A stretch of DNA of 64,000 bases from VBCK01 sp036270655 (GTDB taxonomy: Bacteria; Pseudomonadota; Gammaproteobacteria; Burkholderiales; Burkholderiaceae_F), in the NCBI GenBank assembly GCA_036270655.1, contig DATBCD010000030.1, positions 166,394-230,393 of the forward strand, in the 5' to 3' direction. The notes under the pieces were generated by a model. It did not search any database, was not told the origin of the DNA, and saw only the letters and a program-made list of their open reading frames with translations. Below are positions 16,982-25,595 of the stretch, piece by piece. The translations under genes were made by a program, and so were the position numbers. Each line of letters starts with the position of its first letter. Within the stretch, counting starts at the first letter, position 1.

Positions 16982-18502
16982 TCAGGAATCGGCTGATTCG
17001 ATCGCCAGGCTCAACTGCGACAGCCCGCCGCCCTCGGCCAGCTGCGGCGCCAGCCGCGCGCGCTCAATCCGGTCCAGGTAGGCCGGCGTCACGTCACCGG
17101 TGATGTACACGCCATCGAAGCACGACGCTTCGAAGCCGTTCAGATGCGTGCTGCCCGCGCGCACCGCCCGTTTCAGGTCCTCGATATCCTGGTAGATCAG
17201 TGCATCGGCACTGATGACGCGGCGGATCTCATCGTCCGTGCGTGAGGATGCGATCAGCTCGGCCCGGGTCGGCATGTCGATTCCGTACACGTTGGGAAAC
17301 CGCACCGGCGGTGCCGACGAGGCGAAATAGACGCGATTGGCGCCGGCCTCGCGCGCCATCTGCACGATCTCCTGGCTGGTCGTGCCGCGCACGATCGAGT
17401 CGTCCACCAGCAACACGTTCTTGCCCTTGAACTCGACGCCGATCGCGTTCAGCTTCTGGCGCACCGACCGCTTGCGCACCGCCTGGCCGGGCATGATGAA
17501 GGTGCGCCCGATGTAGCGGTTCTTGATGAAGCCCTCGCGATAGCTCAATCCCAGACGCGTGGCCAGCTGCATCGCTGCGGGCCGGCTCGAGTCCGGAATC
17601 GGCATCACGACGTCGATGTCGCCGGTGCGCAGCTCGCGGGCGACCCGGTTGGCCAGGTATTCGCCCAGGCGCAACCGCGCCCCGTAAACGGAAATGCCGT
17701 CGATCAGCGAATCGGGACGCGCCAGGTAGACGTATTCGAACAAGCACGGATTCAAGCTCGCCTGGTCGGCGCATGCCCGGCTGAAGAACCGGCCGTCGAA
17801 GTCGACGAACACCGCTTCGCCCGGCGCCACATCCCGCACGAAGCGGTAGCCGAGCCCCTCGAGCGCAACGGACTCGGAGGCGATCAGGTACTCGGTGCCC
17901 AGATCGGTCTCCAGCACGCCGAAACACAGCGGGCGGATGCCGAACCGGTCGCGAAACGCCAGCAGGCCATAGCCGGCGATTTCGGCCACCACGGCGTACG
18001 ATCCGTTGAGGCGCCGGTGCAGTGCCGACACGGCCGAAAATATGGCGTCCGGATCGAGCGACAGCCCGTTGCTGGCCACTTGCAATTCATGCGCCAGCAC
18101 GTTCAGCAGCACTTCGGAGTCGGAGTTGGTGTTGATGTGGCGCCGATCGCGCCGGAACATCTCCTCTTTCAGCGTCTCGGCGTTGGTCAGGTTGCCGTTG
18201 TGCGCGAGCGTGATGCCGAACGGCGCATTCACGTAAAACGGCTGAGCCTCCTCCGAGTCGCTGGCCGAGCCCTGGGTCGGATAGCGAACCTGAGCAATGC
18301 CGGATTTGCCCGGCAAGGAGCGCATGTTGCGCGTTCTGAACACATCGCGCACCTGACCCGCGCCCTTGAACATGTAGAAGCGGTTGCCGTGCACGGTGGC
18401 GATACCGGCGGCGTCCTGACCGCGGTGCTGCAGCAGCAACAGAGCGTCGTACAGCACCTGATTGACAGGATTGGCCGAAACGACACCGACAATTCCGCAC
18501 AT
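16982..18502 (-). CDS. purF: amidophosphoribosyltransferase
   Basis: A 506-residue enzyme of the first committed step of purine synthesis (PRPP plus glutamine to phosphoribosylamine). The N-terminus is MCGIVGVVS with catalytic Cys2 directly after the start Met, so this is the E. coli-like class without a propeptide. The glutaminase part has HRGQDAAGI and LAHNGNLTNA; the PRPP loop is NVLLVDDSIVRGTTS near 365. It follows cvpA by three bases. Confidence 0.97.
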   Translation of the reverse strand: MCGIVGVVSANPVNQVLYDALLLLQHRGQDAAGIATVHGNRFYMFKGAGQVRDVFRTRNMRSLPGKSGIAQVRYPTQGSASDSEEAQPFYVNAPFGITLAHNGNLTNAETLKEEMFRRDRRHINTNSDSEVLLNVLAHELQVASNGLSLDPDAIFSAVSALHRRLNGSYAVVAEIAGYGLLAFRDRFGIRPLCFGVLETDLGTEYLIASESVALEGLGYRFVRDVAPGEAVFVDFDGRFFSRACADQASLNPCLFEYVYLARPDSLIDGISVYGARLRLGEYLANRVARELRTGDIDVVMPIPDSSRPAAMQLATRLGLSYREGFIKNRYIGRTFIMPGQAVRKRSVRQKLNAIGVEFKGKNVLLVDDSIVRGTTSQEIVQMAREAGANRVYFASSAPPVRFPNVYGIDMPTRAELIASSRTDDEIRRVISADALIYQDIEDLKRAVRAGSTHLNGFEASCFDGVYITGDVTPAYLDRIERARLAPQLAEGGGLSQLSLAIESADS

Positions 18503-18505
18503 CGC

Positions 18506-19003
18506 TCAGACTCCCGACGCAACCAGGGGCCGGTCCGCCCCAGGTGCAAGATTGGGCGCCACCCATCGTAGCGCGGCCACAAGCCACGGCGCCAGCCGCG
18601 AGGACTTCCAGAACGGACGCTGCGCCAGGCCGAGATGGACCACCACCACCGCGACCAGCAGCCACACGGCCGCTGACCTTGCCAGTCCAAACAGGGCGCC
18701 CAGCGCCCGGTCCGGACCGCCCAGCCTGGCTGCCGTCATGGCAGCGTGCAGTATGCGCCCCGCAAGGCTCGCGACCAGGATGCACACCAGCACGATCAGG
18801 ATCGCCGCGATCGCGGTCCGGACCCCGGTCGATCCGGGATCGAACGGGAGACGCTGCCCGATGCCGACCGCAAACCTCAGAACCAGCAACACCGCGACGA
18901 CCCAGCCGGCCAGTGCCGCGGCTTCCTTGACGAATCCGCGCAATGCGCCGGCCAGCACCGAGATCAAGGCCACCAGCAGCAGCGCTGCGTCGAAAAGGTT
19001 CAT
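18506..19003 (-). CDS. cvpA: CvpA family membrane protein
   Basis: A 165-residue inner-membrane protein with four hydrophobic segments, starting MNLFDAALLLVALISVLAG, the standard CvpA opening, followed by RGFVKEAAALAGWVVAVLLV. In E. coli it is needed for colicin V export and lies upstream of purF, as here. It overlaps the SPOR-domain gene by four bases (ATGA). Confidence 0.92.
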   Translation of the reverse strand: MNLFDAALLLVALISVLAGALRGFVKEAAALAGWVVAVLLVLRFAVGIGQRLPFDPGSTGVRTAIAAILIVLVCILVASLAGRILHAAMTAARLGGPDRALGALFGLARSAAVWLLVAVVVVHLGLAQRPFWKSSRLAPWLVAALRWVAPNLAPGADRPLVASGV

Positions 19004-19728
19004 CGCTCCGCCTGCTCGACGCGAACCACGTTGGATCCCACGCCCATCGCGTGCAGATGCCTGCGGATCTTGACCGCCGCATCGCGCGACGCGAACGGTC
19101 CGAGTCGGACCCGGTACAACACCGCGCCGGCCGCCTCGGTACGCTCGACAAATGGGGCCATGCCGGCTTTTGACAGGCGATCCGCCAGCTGGCGCGCCGC
19201 GCTTTCGCTCGACAGCGCCGCCGCCTGAACGTACCAGTTCTCAGCCTTCGCGCTCTGCGCGTCAGCGGGCTTGCCCGCCGTAGCGGCGGGCGCATCAGCG
19301 CCCGGCGCGAAGGCGGGCGGCTCGTCGACCCCGGCCTTCGCACCTGGCGCTTCGGCCGGTGACGCGGAAGAGGGCTTGCCCTCCGTAGCGCGGGGCGCGC
19401 CAGTGCGCGGCGCGGAGGCGGGCAGCGAAAGGCGCGGCGCAAACGGGGTCCGCTCGCTCGGAATATCGATCGGAATATTGTCGGGCAGCGGCGGCGGGGC
19501 GCGATCCAGCATCATCGGGACCACGACCGCCGTTCCGAGCAGCAAGGCTGCCGCTCCGATCAGGCGCCGGCGCATCCGCACCCGCAACTGCAGGGTCTGG
19601 TCGGCGCCCAGGGCGCTTTCGTCGCCGGTCGGCTCTTCGGAGCGAAATCCTGTCCCGCCTGCTGCTGCGTCGGGGCGTCGGGGGCCGGTCGCGCGCGGCC
19701 TACGGCGCCGCCAGAACGCCCATTTCAT
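19000..19728 (-). CDS. SPOR-domain cell-division protein (DedD-like) with repeat-bearing linker
   Basis: A 242-residue bitopic protein: basic cytoplasmic start, one membrane span near 56-74 (LIGAAALLLGTAVVVPMML), a low-complexity linker and a C-terminal SPOR domain from about 165 (NWYVQAAALSSESAARQLAD, then VLYRVRLGPFASRDAAVKI). SPOR domains bind denuded septal peptidoglycan, so a role at the division septum is expected. The linker (about residues 102-162) contains two related units, APRATEGKPSSASPAEAPGA and AFAPGADAPAATAGKPADAQ. These are translated copies of the intergenic type A palindromic repeat. It sits between folC and cvpA. Confidence 0.88.
   Translation of the reverse strand: MKWAFWRRRRPRATGPRRPDAAAGGTGFRSEEPTGDESALGADQTLQLRVRMRRRLIGAAALLLGTAVVVPMMLDRAPPPLPDNIPIDIPSERTPFAPRLSLPASAPRTGAPRATEGKPSSASPAEAPGAKAGVDEPPAFAPGADAPAATAGKPADAQSAKAENWYVQAAALSSESAARQLADRLSKAGMAPFVERTEAAGAVLYRVRLGPFASRDAAVKIRRHLHAMGVGSNVVRVEQAER
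19242..19421. repeat. type A repeat copies inside the SPOR-domain gene
   Basis: Two adjacent diverged copies, about 19242-19318 and 19332-19421, each running from a (C)CTTCGC start through (GC)GGGCTTGCCC to a GCG(A/G)AGGCGGGC end. A 20-bp block at 19265-19284 is identical to 7266-7285. Both copies are in frame with the SPOR gene and encode its Ala/Pro-rich linker. Confidence 0.75.
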
Positions 19729-19756
19729 TCCGATTCCGAGCTCGTGCCGCTATTCA

Positions 19757-21061
19757 CTAACCCGCACCCTGGCCGCGACCAAGATCGCGCATCGCTTCGG
19801 CGACCGTGACGAACGATCCGAATACGACAATTCTATCATCTTGCGCTGCAGCAGCCCGCGCCGCGGCCAGCGCATCGTGCACCGACGCGAAGCGCGATTC
19901 GAAGCGACCGGCCGCCGCGGGAACCTGTTGCATGATCGACGCCAGCGTCGGCGCGTCCAGCCCGCGGGGACCGGATGTCGGAGCCAGATACCACCAATCG
20001 ATCGTGGGCCCCATCTGTTGGGCCACGCCGGCCACGTCCTTGTCCCGTAGCATCGCGAACACCGCGCGCGTGCGACCCTGGCACGGATGCTGGTCGAGCG
20101 TCCGGGCCAGCGCTTCGGCCGCCTGCGGATTGTGGGCCACGTCGAGGATCACGGCCGGTCGGCCCGGCAGCACCTGGAAGCGCGCTTCGATTTTCGCCCG
20201 CAGCAGGCCTTCGCGTACGGCCTGCTGGCTGACCGGCAGCAGCTGCTGCAGAGCCTCCAGGGCCGCAATTGCGCCGGCCGCGTTGCGCAGCTGATGGTCA
20301 CCGCGCAGCGACGGGATCGGCAGCGCCGCGCGGCGCATCGTCGGCCCCTGGTAGGTCCACTGGCGGGGCGGCTGTGGTGGCCCGTCGCTTTGCGGGAAAG
20401 CGATCACGTTGAAATCGCGTCCCAGAATGCGCAGATCGGCGCCGATCGATCGGGCGTACTCGAGCAGCGAGCCGGGCGGGGAGGGATCGGAGCAGATCGC
20501 AGGCCGGCCGCTGCGATACACGTGGGCCTTTTCGAACGCGACGCTGTCCCGCGTCGACCCCAGGAAGTCAGCGTGATCCAGCCCGATCGACGTCACCACC
20601 GAGCAGTCCGCGTCGATCAGGTTCACCGCATCGAGGCGGCCGCCCAGGCCGATTTCCAGGACCGCTGCGTCCAGACGCCGCGACGAGAAAAGGCGCAGCA
20701 CGGCCAGCGTGGTGAATTCGAAGTAGGTCAACGATACGTCGCCGCGCGCCCGTTCGACCTCGTCGAACTGCTCGATCAGCTCCTGGTCGCCGGCCGGCGA
20801 TCCGTCGATCGCTGCACGCTCGTTGAAACGCAGCAGGTGTGGCGAGCTGTAGCGTCCCACCCGATAGCCGTCGGCCCGCAAAATGGCGTCCAGCATCGCG
20901 CAGGTCGAGCCCTTGCCGTTGGTGCCGGCCACGATGATGCTGGGGCAGTTCAGCTCCAGGGCCAGGCGCTGCGCGACCTCTCGCACGCGCGCCAGTCCCA
21001 TTTCGATGGGTCGATGGTGCAGCCGTTCGATACGCTGCAGCCACGCGTCGAGCTCTGTCAC
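19757..21061 (-). CDS. folC: folylpolyglutamate/dihydrofolate synthase
   Basis: A 434-residue ATP-dependent ligase that adds glutamate to dihydropteroate and folates. The P-loop is IIVAGTNGKGSTCAMLDAIL near 42-61. Other family blocks are YSSPHLLRFNERAAI, LEIGLGGRLDAVN and SIGLDHADFLGSTRDSVAFE. It lies 14 bases after accD, the usual accD-folC pair. Confidence 0.95.
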   Translation of the reverse strand: MTELDAWLQRIERLHHRPIEMGLARVREVAQRLALELNCPSIIVAGTNGKGSTCAMLDAILRADGYRVGRYSSPHLLRFNERAAIDGSPAGDQELIEQFDEVERARGDVSLTYFEFTTLAVLRLFSSRRLDAAVLEIGLGGRLDAVNLIDADCSVVTSIGLDHADFLGSTRDSVAFEKAHVYRSGRPAICSDPSPPGSLLEYARSIGADLRILGRDFNVIAFPQSDGPPQPPRQWTYQGPTMRRAALPIPSLRGDHQLRNAAGAIAALEALQQLLPVSQQAVREGLLRAKIEARFQVLPGRPAVILDVAHNPQAAEALARTLDQHPCQGRTRAVFAMLRDKDVAGVAQQMGPTIDWWYLAPTSGPRGLDAPTLASIMQQVPAAAGRFESRFASVHDALAAARAAAAQDDRIVVFGSFVTVAEAMRDLGRGQGAG

Positions 21062-21075
21062 CCGGGAGCCGTTTT

Positions 21076-21942
21076 TTATGCGATAGCGTCGATCGGCTGT
21101 CGCAGCAGCAACGCGAGCAAACGGGCCAGCTCGTCGCGCATTTCACGGCGGTCGACGATCATGTCGATGGCGCCGTGCTGGAGCAGGAACTCGGCCCGCT
21201 GAAACCCTTCCGGAAGCTTTTCCCGGACCGTCTGTTCGATCACGCGCGGTCCGGCGAAACCGATCAGGGCTTTCGGCTCGGCGATCACGACGTCGCCGAT
21301 GAACGCGAAACTGGCCGACACCCCGCCCGTGGTCGGATCCGTCAGGATCGTGACGAACGGCAGGCGCGCCTCGGCCAGCCGCGCCACCATGGCGGTGGTT
21401 TTGGCCATCTGCATCAGCGACAGCAGCCCTTCCTGCATGCGCGCCCCGCCGCTGGCGGTGATGCAGATGAACGGCACCTTCTGCTCCAACGCGGTCTGCG
21501 CTCCCCGCACGAAGCGCTCTCCGACCACCGATCCCATCGAGCCGGCCATGAATTCGAACTCGAAGGCCGCCACCACCACCGGAATGGCCCGGATCGCCCC
21601 GCCCATCACGACCATCGCATCGGTTTCGCCGGTGGCCTGCATGCCCTCCTGAATCCGTTCAGCGTACTTGCGACTGTCCTTGAATCGAAGCGTGTCGACC
21701 GGAACGATTTCCTGGCCGACCTCGTAGCGACCCTCCGGGTCGAGCAGCGCATCGAGGCGCTCGCGGGTGCGGATCCTGAGGTGATGCGAGCAGCTCGGGC
21801 ACACCTGGAGGCTGCGCTCCAGTTCGGCGCTGTACAGCACCGCTTCGCAGCCCGGGCACTTGGTCCATACGCCTTCGGGCACCGTCTTGCGCGAGGCGCC
21901 CTGCTTGATGCGGGGCGGCAACAGCTTGTCGATCCAGCTCAT
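21076..21942 (-). CDS. accD: acetyl-CoA carboxylase carboxyltransferase subunit beta
   Basis: A 288-residue subunit of the enzyme making malonyl-CoA for fatty-acid synthesis. A four-cysteine zinc finger near 27-52 (KCPGCEAVLYSAELE, then QVCPSCSHH) is followed by the carboxyltransferase core with FICITASGGARMQEGLLSLM, LTDPTTGGVSASFAFIGD and IGFAGPRVIEQT. The ATG at 21942 overlaps the trpA stop by four bases (ATGA), which decides the start. Confidence 0.97.
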   Translation of the reverse strand: MSWIDKLLPPRIKQGASRKTVPEGVWTKCPGCEAVLYSAELERSLQVCPSCSHHLRIRTRERLDALLDPEGRYEVGQEIVPVDTLRFKDSRKYAERIQEGMQATGETDAMVVMGGAIRAIPVVVAAFEFEFMAGSMGSVVGERFVRGAQTALEQKVPFICITASGGARMQEGLLSLMQMAKTTAMVARLAEARLPFVTILTDPTTGGVSASFAFIGDVVIAEPKALIGFAGPRVIEQTVREKLPEGFQRAEFLLQHGAIDMIVDRREMRDELARLLALLLRQPIDAIA

Positions 21943-22757
21943 GCGATCCTCTCCATTCGGGAACTGTCCAGTGCGGTGCGGATCGACGACACGAAGTCTG
22001 CTGCCGCCTGGACCGCGGCCCCGTCGCCCGCATCCTGCATCGCCTGAATCACGCGGCTTCCGATCACGACCGCATCGGCGGCCCGCCCCACAGCCTGGGC
22101 GCTGGCGGCATCCTTGATCCCGAATCCGACCGCCACCGGCAAGCGTACGCGCGCGCGCAGCGATGGTATCCGTTCGGCCACCGATCCCACAGTCAGATGA
22201 TCGGCTCCGGTGATGCCCCTCAGGCTCACGTAATACACGAATCCGCTGGCGATCCGGGCCACCTGCTCGACGCGTTCGTCGGTCGAGGTCGGCGCCAGCA
22301 GAAAGATCGGGTCGATTGCACGGGCGCGCAGTGCCTGGGCAAAGTCGGCGCATTCCTCGGGCGGGTAATCGACCACGATCACGCCGTCCACGCCCGCGTC
22401 CGATGCCAGCCGCGCGAAACGCTCGATGCCCATTCGTTCGATCGGGTTCGCGTATCCCATCAGCACCACGGGCGTGGCCCCGCCGGCCCGGCGAAACTCG
22501 GCCACGAAAGCCAGGCATTGCGGCAGGCCGACCCCTTGCCGGATCGCGCGTTCCGCTGCTCTCTGGATGACCGGCCCATCGGCCATCGGATCGGAAAACG
22601 GCACGCCGAGCTCGATCACGTCGGCCCCGGCCTTGGCCAGGGCGTGCATCAGCGGCACCGTGGTCTGCGGCGACGGGTCGCCGCCCGTCACGTACGGAAT
22701 CAGCCCGGTGCGACCCTCGGAGCGCAGCCGTGCGAAGCGCTCGCCGATGCGCGACAT
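21939..22757 (-). CDS. trpA: tryptophan synthase alpha subunit
   Basis: A 272-residue TIM-barrel subunit that splits indole-3-glycerol phosphate into indole and glyceraldehyde phosphate. Catalytic Glu and Asp are in VIELGVPFSDPMADGPVIQ, with LLAPTSTDERV, YYVSLRGITGA and VGFGIKDAASA also present. Its start overlaps the trpB stop by one base (TGATG). Confidence 0.97.
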   Translation of the reverse strand: MSRIGERFARLRSEGRTGLIPYVTGGDPSPQTTVPLMHALAKAGADVIELGVPFSDPMADGPVIQRAAERAIRQGVGLPQCLAFVAEFRRAGGATPVVLMGYANPIERMGIERFARLASDAGVDGVIVVDYPPEECADFAQALRARAIDPIFLLAPTSTDERVEQVARIASGFVYYVSLRGITGADHLTVGSVAERIPSLRARVRLPVAVGFGIKDAASAQAVGRAADAVVIGSRVIQAMQDAGDGAAVQAAADFVSSIRTALDSSRMERIA

Positions 22758-24007
22758 CAGCTCTTTCCGCGGGTGGCCACGCTGGCCTCGCGGCACGACG
22801 GCCGGCAGTAGAACTCCAGCCCGCCCGCCTCGGCGACGATGTGAAGGTCCTTGTCTCCGCGGCCGCTCAAATTGACCAGCAGGATGCGGTCCGCGGGCAG
22901 CGTCGGGGCCAGGCGCACCGCGTGCGCCAGGGCGTGGCTCGATTCCAGCGCCGGGATGATTCCCTCGATCCGGCAGCAGTCGTGGAAGGCGCGCAGCGCC
23001 TCGGCGTCGGTTGCCCCGACGTACTCGGCGCGCCCGCTGTCCTTCAACCATGCGTGCTCGGGCCCGACCCCGGGATAGTCCAGGCCGGCGCTGACGCTAT
23101 GCGTGGCCTGGATCTGCCCCTGCTCGTCCTGCAGCAGGTAGGTTCGGTTGCCATGCAGCACTCCAGGCTGCCCGCATTGAAGGCTGGCCGCATGGCGTCC
23201 GCTCGACAGGCCTTCGCCGGCCGCCTCGACTCCGACCAGCCTGACCTGCTCCAGCGGAATGTAGTCGAAGAAAATCCCCATCGCGTTGCTGCCGCCGCCG
23301 ACGCACGCGATCACGACGTCAGGCTGCCGCCCCGCGATTTGCGGCATCTGCTGCAGACATTCCTTGCCGACCACCGAGTTGAAGTCGCGCACCATCATCG
23401 GGTAAGGGTGCGGGCCTGCGACCGTGCCGATGATATAAAACGTGTCTTCGACATGGGTCACCCAGTCTCGCATGGCCTCGTTCAGCGCGTCCTTCAGCGT
23501 GCGCGAGCCGCTTTCAACCGGGACGACTTCGGCCCCGAGCAATCGCATCCGGTACACATTGGCCGCCTGCCGGCCCATGTCCTCGGAACCCATGTAGACC
23601 ACGCACTTCATCGCGTAGCGGGCCGCCACGGTCGCCGTCGCGACGCCGTGCTGCCCGGCCCCCGTCTCGGCGATTACCCGCGGCTTGCCCATGCGCCGGG
23701 CCAGCAGCGCCTGACCGACCGTGTTGTTGATCTTGTGGGCACCGGTGTGATTCAGGTCTTCCCGCTTCAGGTAGATCTGAGCCCCGCCCAGCTCCTGGCT
23801 CCAGCGACGGGCGTGGTAGATCGGGCTTGGGCGGCCCACGTAGTGAGCCAGCTCGCTTTGCAGCTCCTGCTGGAACTGCGGGTCGGAACGGCACTGCTGG
23901 TACGCCTCGCGCAACTGCTGCAGCGCGTGCATCAGCGTCTCTGCGACGAAAGTGCCCCCGTATGGCCCGAAGTGACCTTGGGCGTCAGGCAGCTCGTACG
24001 GCTTCAT
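22757..24007 (-). CDS. trpB: tryptophan synthase beta subunit
   Basis: A 416-residue PLP enzyme joining indole and serine. The PLP lysine is in LNHTGAHKINNTVGQALLA, the phosphate loop in CVGGGSNAMGIFF and the C-terminal serine-loop in LVNLSGRGDKD. Opening residues MKPYELPDAQGHFGPYGGTF are typical. The ATG at 24007 overlaps the trpF stop by four bases. The tail after GRGDKDLHIV is about 25 residues, slightly longer than in many TrpB proteins. Confidence 0.97.
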   Translation of the reverse strand: MKPYELPDAQGHFGPYGGTFVAETLMHALQQLREAYQQCRSDPQFQQELQSELAHYVGRPSPIYHARRWSQELGGAQIYLKREDLNHTGAHKINNTVGQALLARRMGKPRVIAETGAGQHGVATATVAARYAMKCVVYMGSEDMGRQAANVYRMRLLGAEVVPVESGSRTLKDALNEAMRDWVTHVEDTFYIIGTVAGPHPYPMMVRDFNSVVGKECLQQMPQIAGRQPDVVIACVGGGSNAMGIFFDYIPLEQVRLVGVEAAGEGLSSGRHAASLQCGQPGVLHGNRTYLLQDEQGQIQATHSVSAGLDYPGVGPEHAWLKDSGRAEYVGATDAEALRAFHDCCRIEGIIPALESSHALAHAVRLAPTLPADRILLVNLSGRGDKDLHIVAEAGGLEFYCRPSCREASVATRGKS

Positions 24008-24645
24008 CCCAGATCGACCTTCGCATCGGCGGCCCGCACTGCCGCCACAAATTCGCGCATCAGCGCCTCGCCCTTGATTCCGCGCTCCACTTCGACCCCG
24101 CTGCTGACGTCGACCCCGTAGGGCCGGGCTGCGCCGATCGCAGCGCCCACGTTTGAGGCGTTCAGGCCGCCGGCCACGATCAGGGGACGTGAACGGCGGT
24201 TCAGCGGCGGCAACCGGTCCCACTCGAAAGCGCGGCCGCTTCCGCCAAATTCGGCGCTCGGAGCGTCCGCCAGCAACGCGGCCGCTGTCGGGTATTGTTT
24301 TTCCCAGTCTAACAAATCGACCCCATCGGCCATCGCCACCGCCCGCAAGTAGGCCCGGCCGAAGGCCGCGCAGTCGCGAGGGGACTCGCTGCCGTGAAAC
24401 TGCAGCAGCGCATGCGGAACGGCCTGCAGCGCTCGTTCGATCTGTTCGCGCGCTGCATTCACGAACAGCAACACCGGCGCGACCCATGGGGTCAGCCCGC
24501 TTGCCAGCGAGGCGAGGCGATCCGCCGGCACGAAGCGCGGACTGCTCTCGTAGCAGACGAAGCCCGCCGCGTCGATACCCAGCCCGCAAGCCGCCTCGAC
24601 GTCTTGAGGTCTGGTCAGCCCGCAAATCTTGATCCGGGTTCGCAT
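24004..24645 (-). CDS. trpF: phosphoribosylanthranilate isomerase
   Basis: A 213-residue TIM-barrel enzyme of tryptophan synthesis. The catalytic Cys is in KICGLTRPQDV near residue 8 and the catalytic Asp in YGVDVSSGVE near 178. LLQFHGSESP and IVAGGLNASNV are family blocks. Its start overlaps the truA stop by one base. The trpFBA group lacks trpE, trpG, trpD and trpC here, which is the usual split trp arrangement of betaproteobacteria. Confidence 0.96.
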   Translation of the reverse strand: MRTRIKICGLTRPQDVEAACGLGIDAAGFVCYESSPRFVPADRLASLASGLTPWVAPVLLFVNAAREQIERALQAVPHALLQFHGSESPRDCAAFGRAYLRAVAMADGVDLLDWEKQYPTAAALLADAPSAEFGGSGRAFEWDRLPPLNRRSRPLIVAGGLNASNVGAAIGAARPYGVDVSSGVEVERGIKGEALMREFVAAVRAADAKVDLG

Positions 24646-25430
24646 CACGGTGCGCACGGCGCTTCCACGTCCGTTCCGACAGGCAGACCGAACGCCTGAT
24701 CGTACTCGACTCGCGTCAGGTAAAGGCCGCTGGCGGCGAACGTCGGCGCCGCCGCAGCACGGTCGCGGCTGCCCAGCACTTCGACCGCCCACCGGGCTGG
24801 CTGTCGCCCGACCCCGATAGTCACCAGCGTTCCGACCAGGTTGCGCACCATGTGGTGCAGGAAGGCGTTGGCCGCGATTCGCACCCGCACCAGCCGACCC
24901 AGGCGTTCGACGTCGAATCGACGCACTTCACGCACGGGCGAGGCGGCCTGGCACTGGGCCGAGCGAAAGGCCGAAAAGTCGTGCGTCCCGAGCAGACTCT
25001 GGGCCGCCATGTGCATCGCGCCCACGTCCAGCTGCCGGTAAACCCAGCCTGCACGATGCTCGTGCAGCGGAGAGCGGACTGGATCGTTCAGGATCCAGTA
25101 CTCGTAGGTGCGATTCAGCGCGCTGAATCGGGCGTGAAAGTCGTCCGGGACCTCACGCGCCCAACGGACCGAAACCGTACGCGGAAGAAACCGGTTGACG
25201 CCCCGTACCCACGCCTGCCGGTCGCGCTGCACGGGGCTGTCGGCATGAACCACCTGGCCGGTCGCGTGCACCCCGGCGTCGGTGCGGCCTGCGCACACGG
25301 TCGCGACAGGCTGCCCGCTGAACGAACCCAGCGCGGCTTCAACCGCGTCCTGGATAGCCGAGCCGTCCTTCTGGGTCTGCCAGCCGGCGAACTGCGCGCC
25401 GTCGTACTCCAGCCCCAGAGCAATGCGCAT
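24645..25430 (-). CDS. truA: tRNA pseudouridine(38-40) synthase
   Basis: A 261-residue enzyme modifying uridines in the tRNA anticodon arm. The catalytic Asp is in CAGRTDAGVHATGQV near 52, and FHARFSALNRTYEYWILND and FLHHMVRNLVGTLV are family blocks. It is followed directly by trpF, an arrangement conserved in proteobacteria. The long hairpins upstream separate it from fimV. Confidence 0.96.
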   Translation of the reverse strand: MRIALGLEYDGAQFAGWQTQKDGSAIQDAVEAALGSFSGQPVATVCAGRTDAGVHATGQVVHADSPVQRDRQAWVRGVNRFLPRTVSVRWAREVPDDFHARFSALNRTYEYWILNDPVRSPLHEHRAGWVYRQLDVGAMHMAAQSLLGTHDFSAFRSAQCQAASPVREVRRFDVERLGRLVRVRIAANAFLHHMVRNLVGTLVTIGVGRQPARWAVEVLGSRDRAAAAPTFAASGLYLTRVEYDQAFGLPVGTDVEAPCAP

Positions 25431-25473
25431 TAAGTTAGGTACAAGAGACCCGAACGGCCCCTCACCCCCGCCC

Positions 25474-25498
25474 CTTTTCCGGCCTTCGGCCGGAAAAG
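25474..25498. terminator. GC-rich hairpin after fimV (possible attenuator or terminator)
   Basis: Perfect 11-bp stem CTTTTCCGGCC with a three-base loop (TTC) and GGCCGGAAAAG. On the minus strand it follows fimV and precedes truA. There is no T-run beside it, so classic intrinsic termination is uncertain. Confidence 0.5.
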
Positions 25499-25512
25499 CA
25501 GGAGGAAGAGAA

Positions 25513-25536
25513 CGAGGGGGCTAGGCTGCCCCCTCG
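25513..25536. terminator. second GC-rich hairpin after fimV
   Basis: Inverted repeat CGAGGGGGC, six-base loop TAGGCT, GCCCCCTCG. It lies 14 bases from the first hairpin. Together they could limit fimV read-through or protect the transcript end. Confidence 0.45.
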
Positions 25537-25595
25537 TGCTCCCCCAGCCGATGTGAACGAGGAAGGGAGAGCTGAGGCGACCAGTGCCCCTGTCG

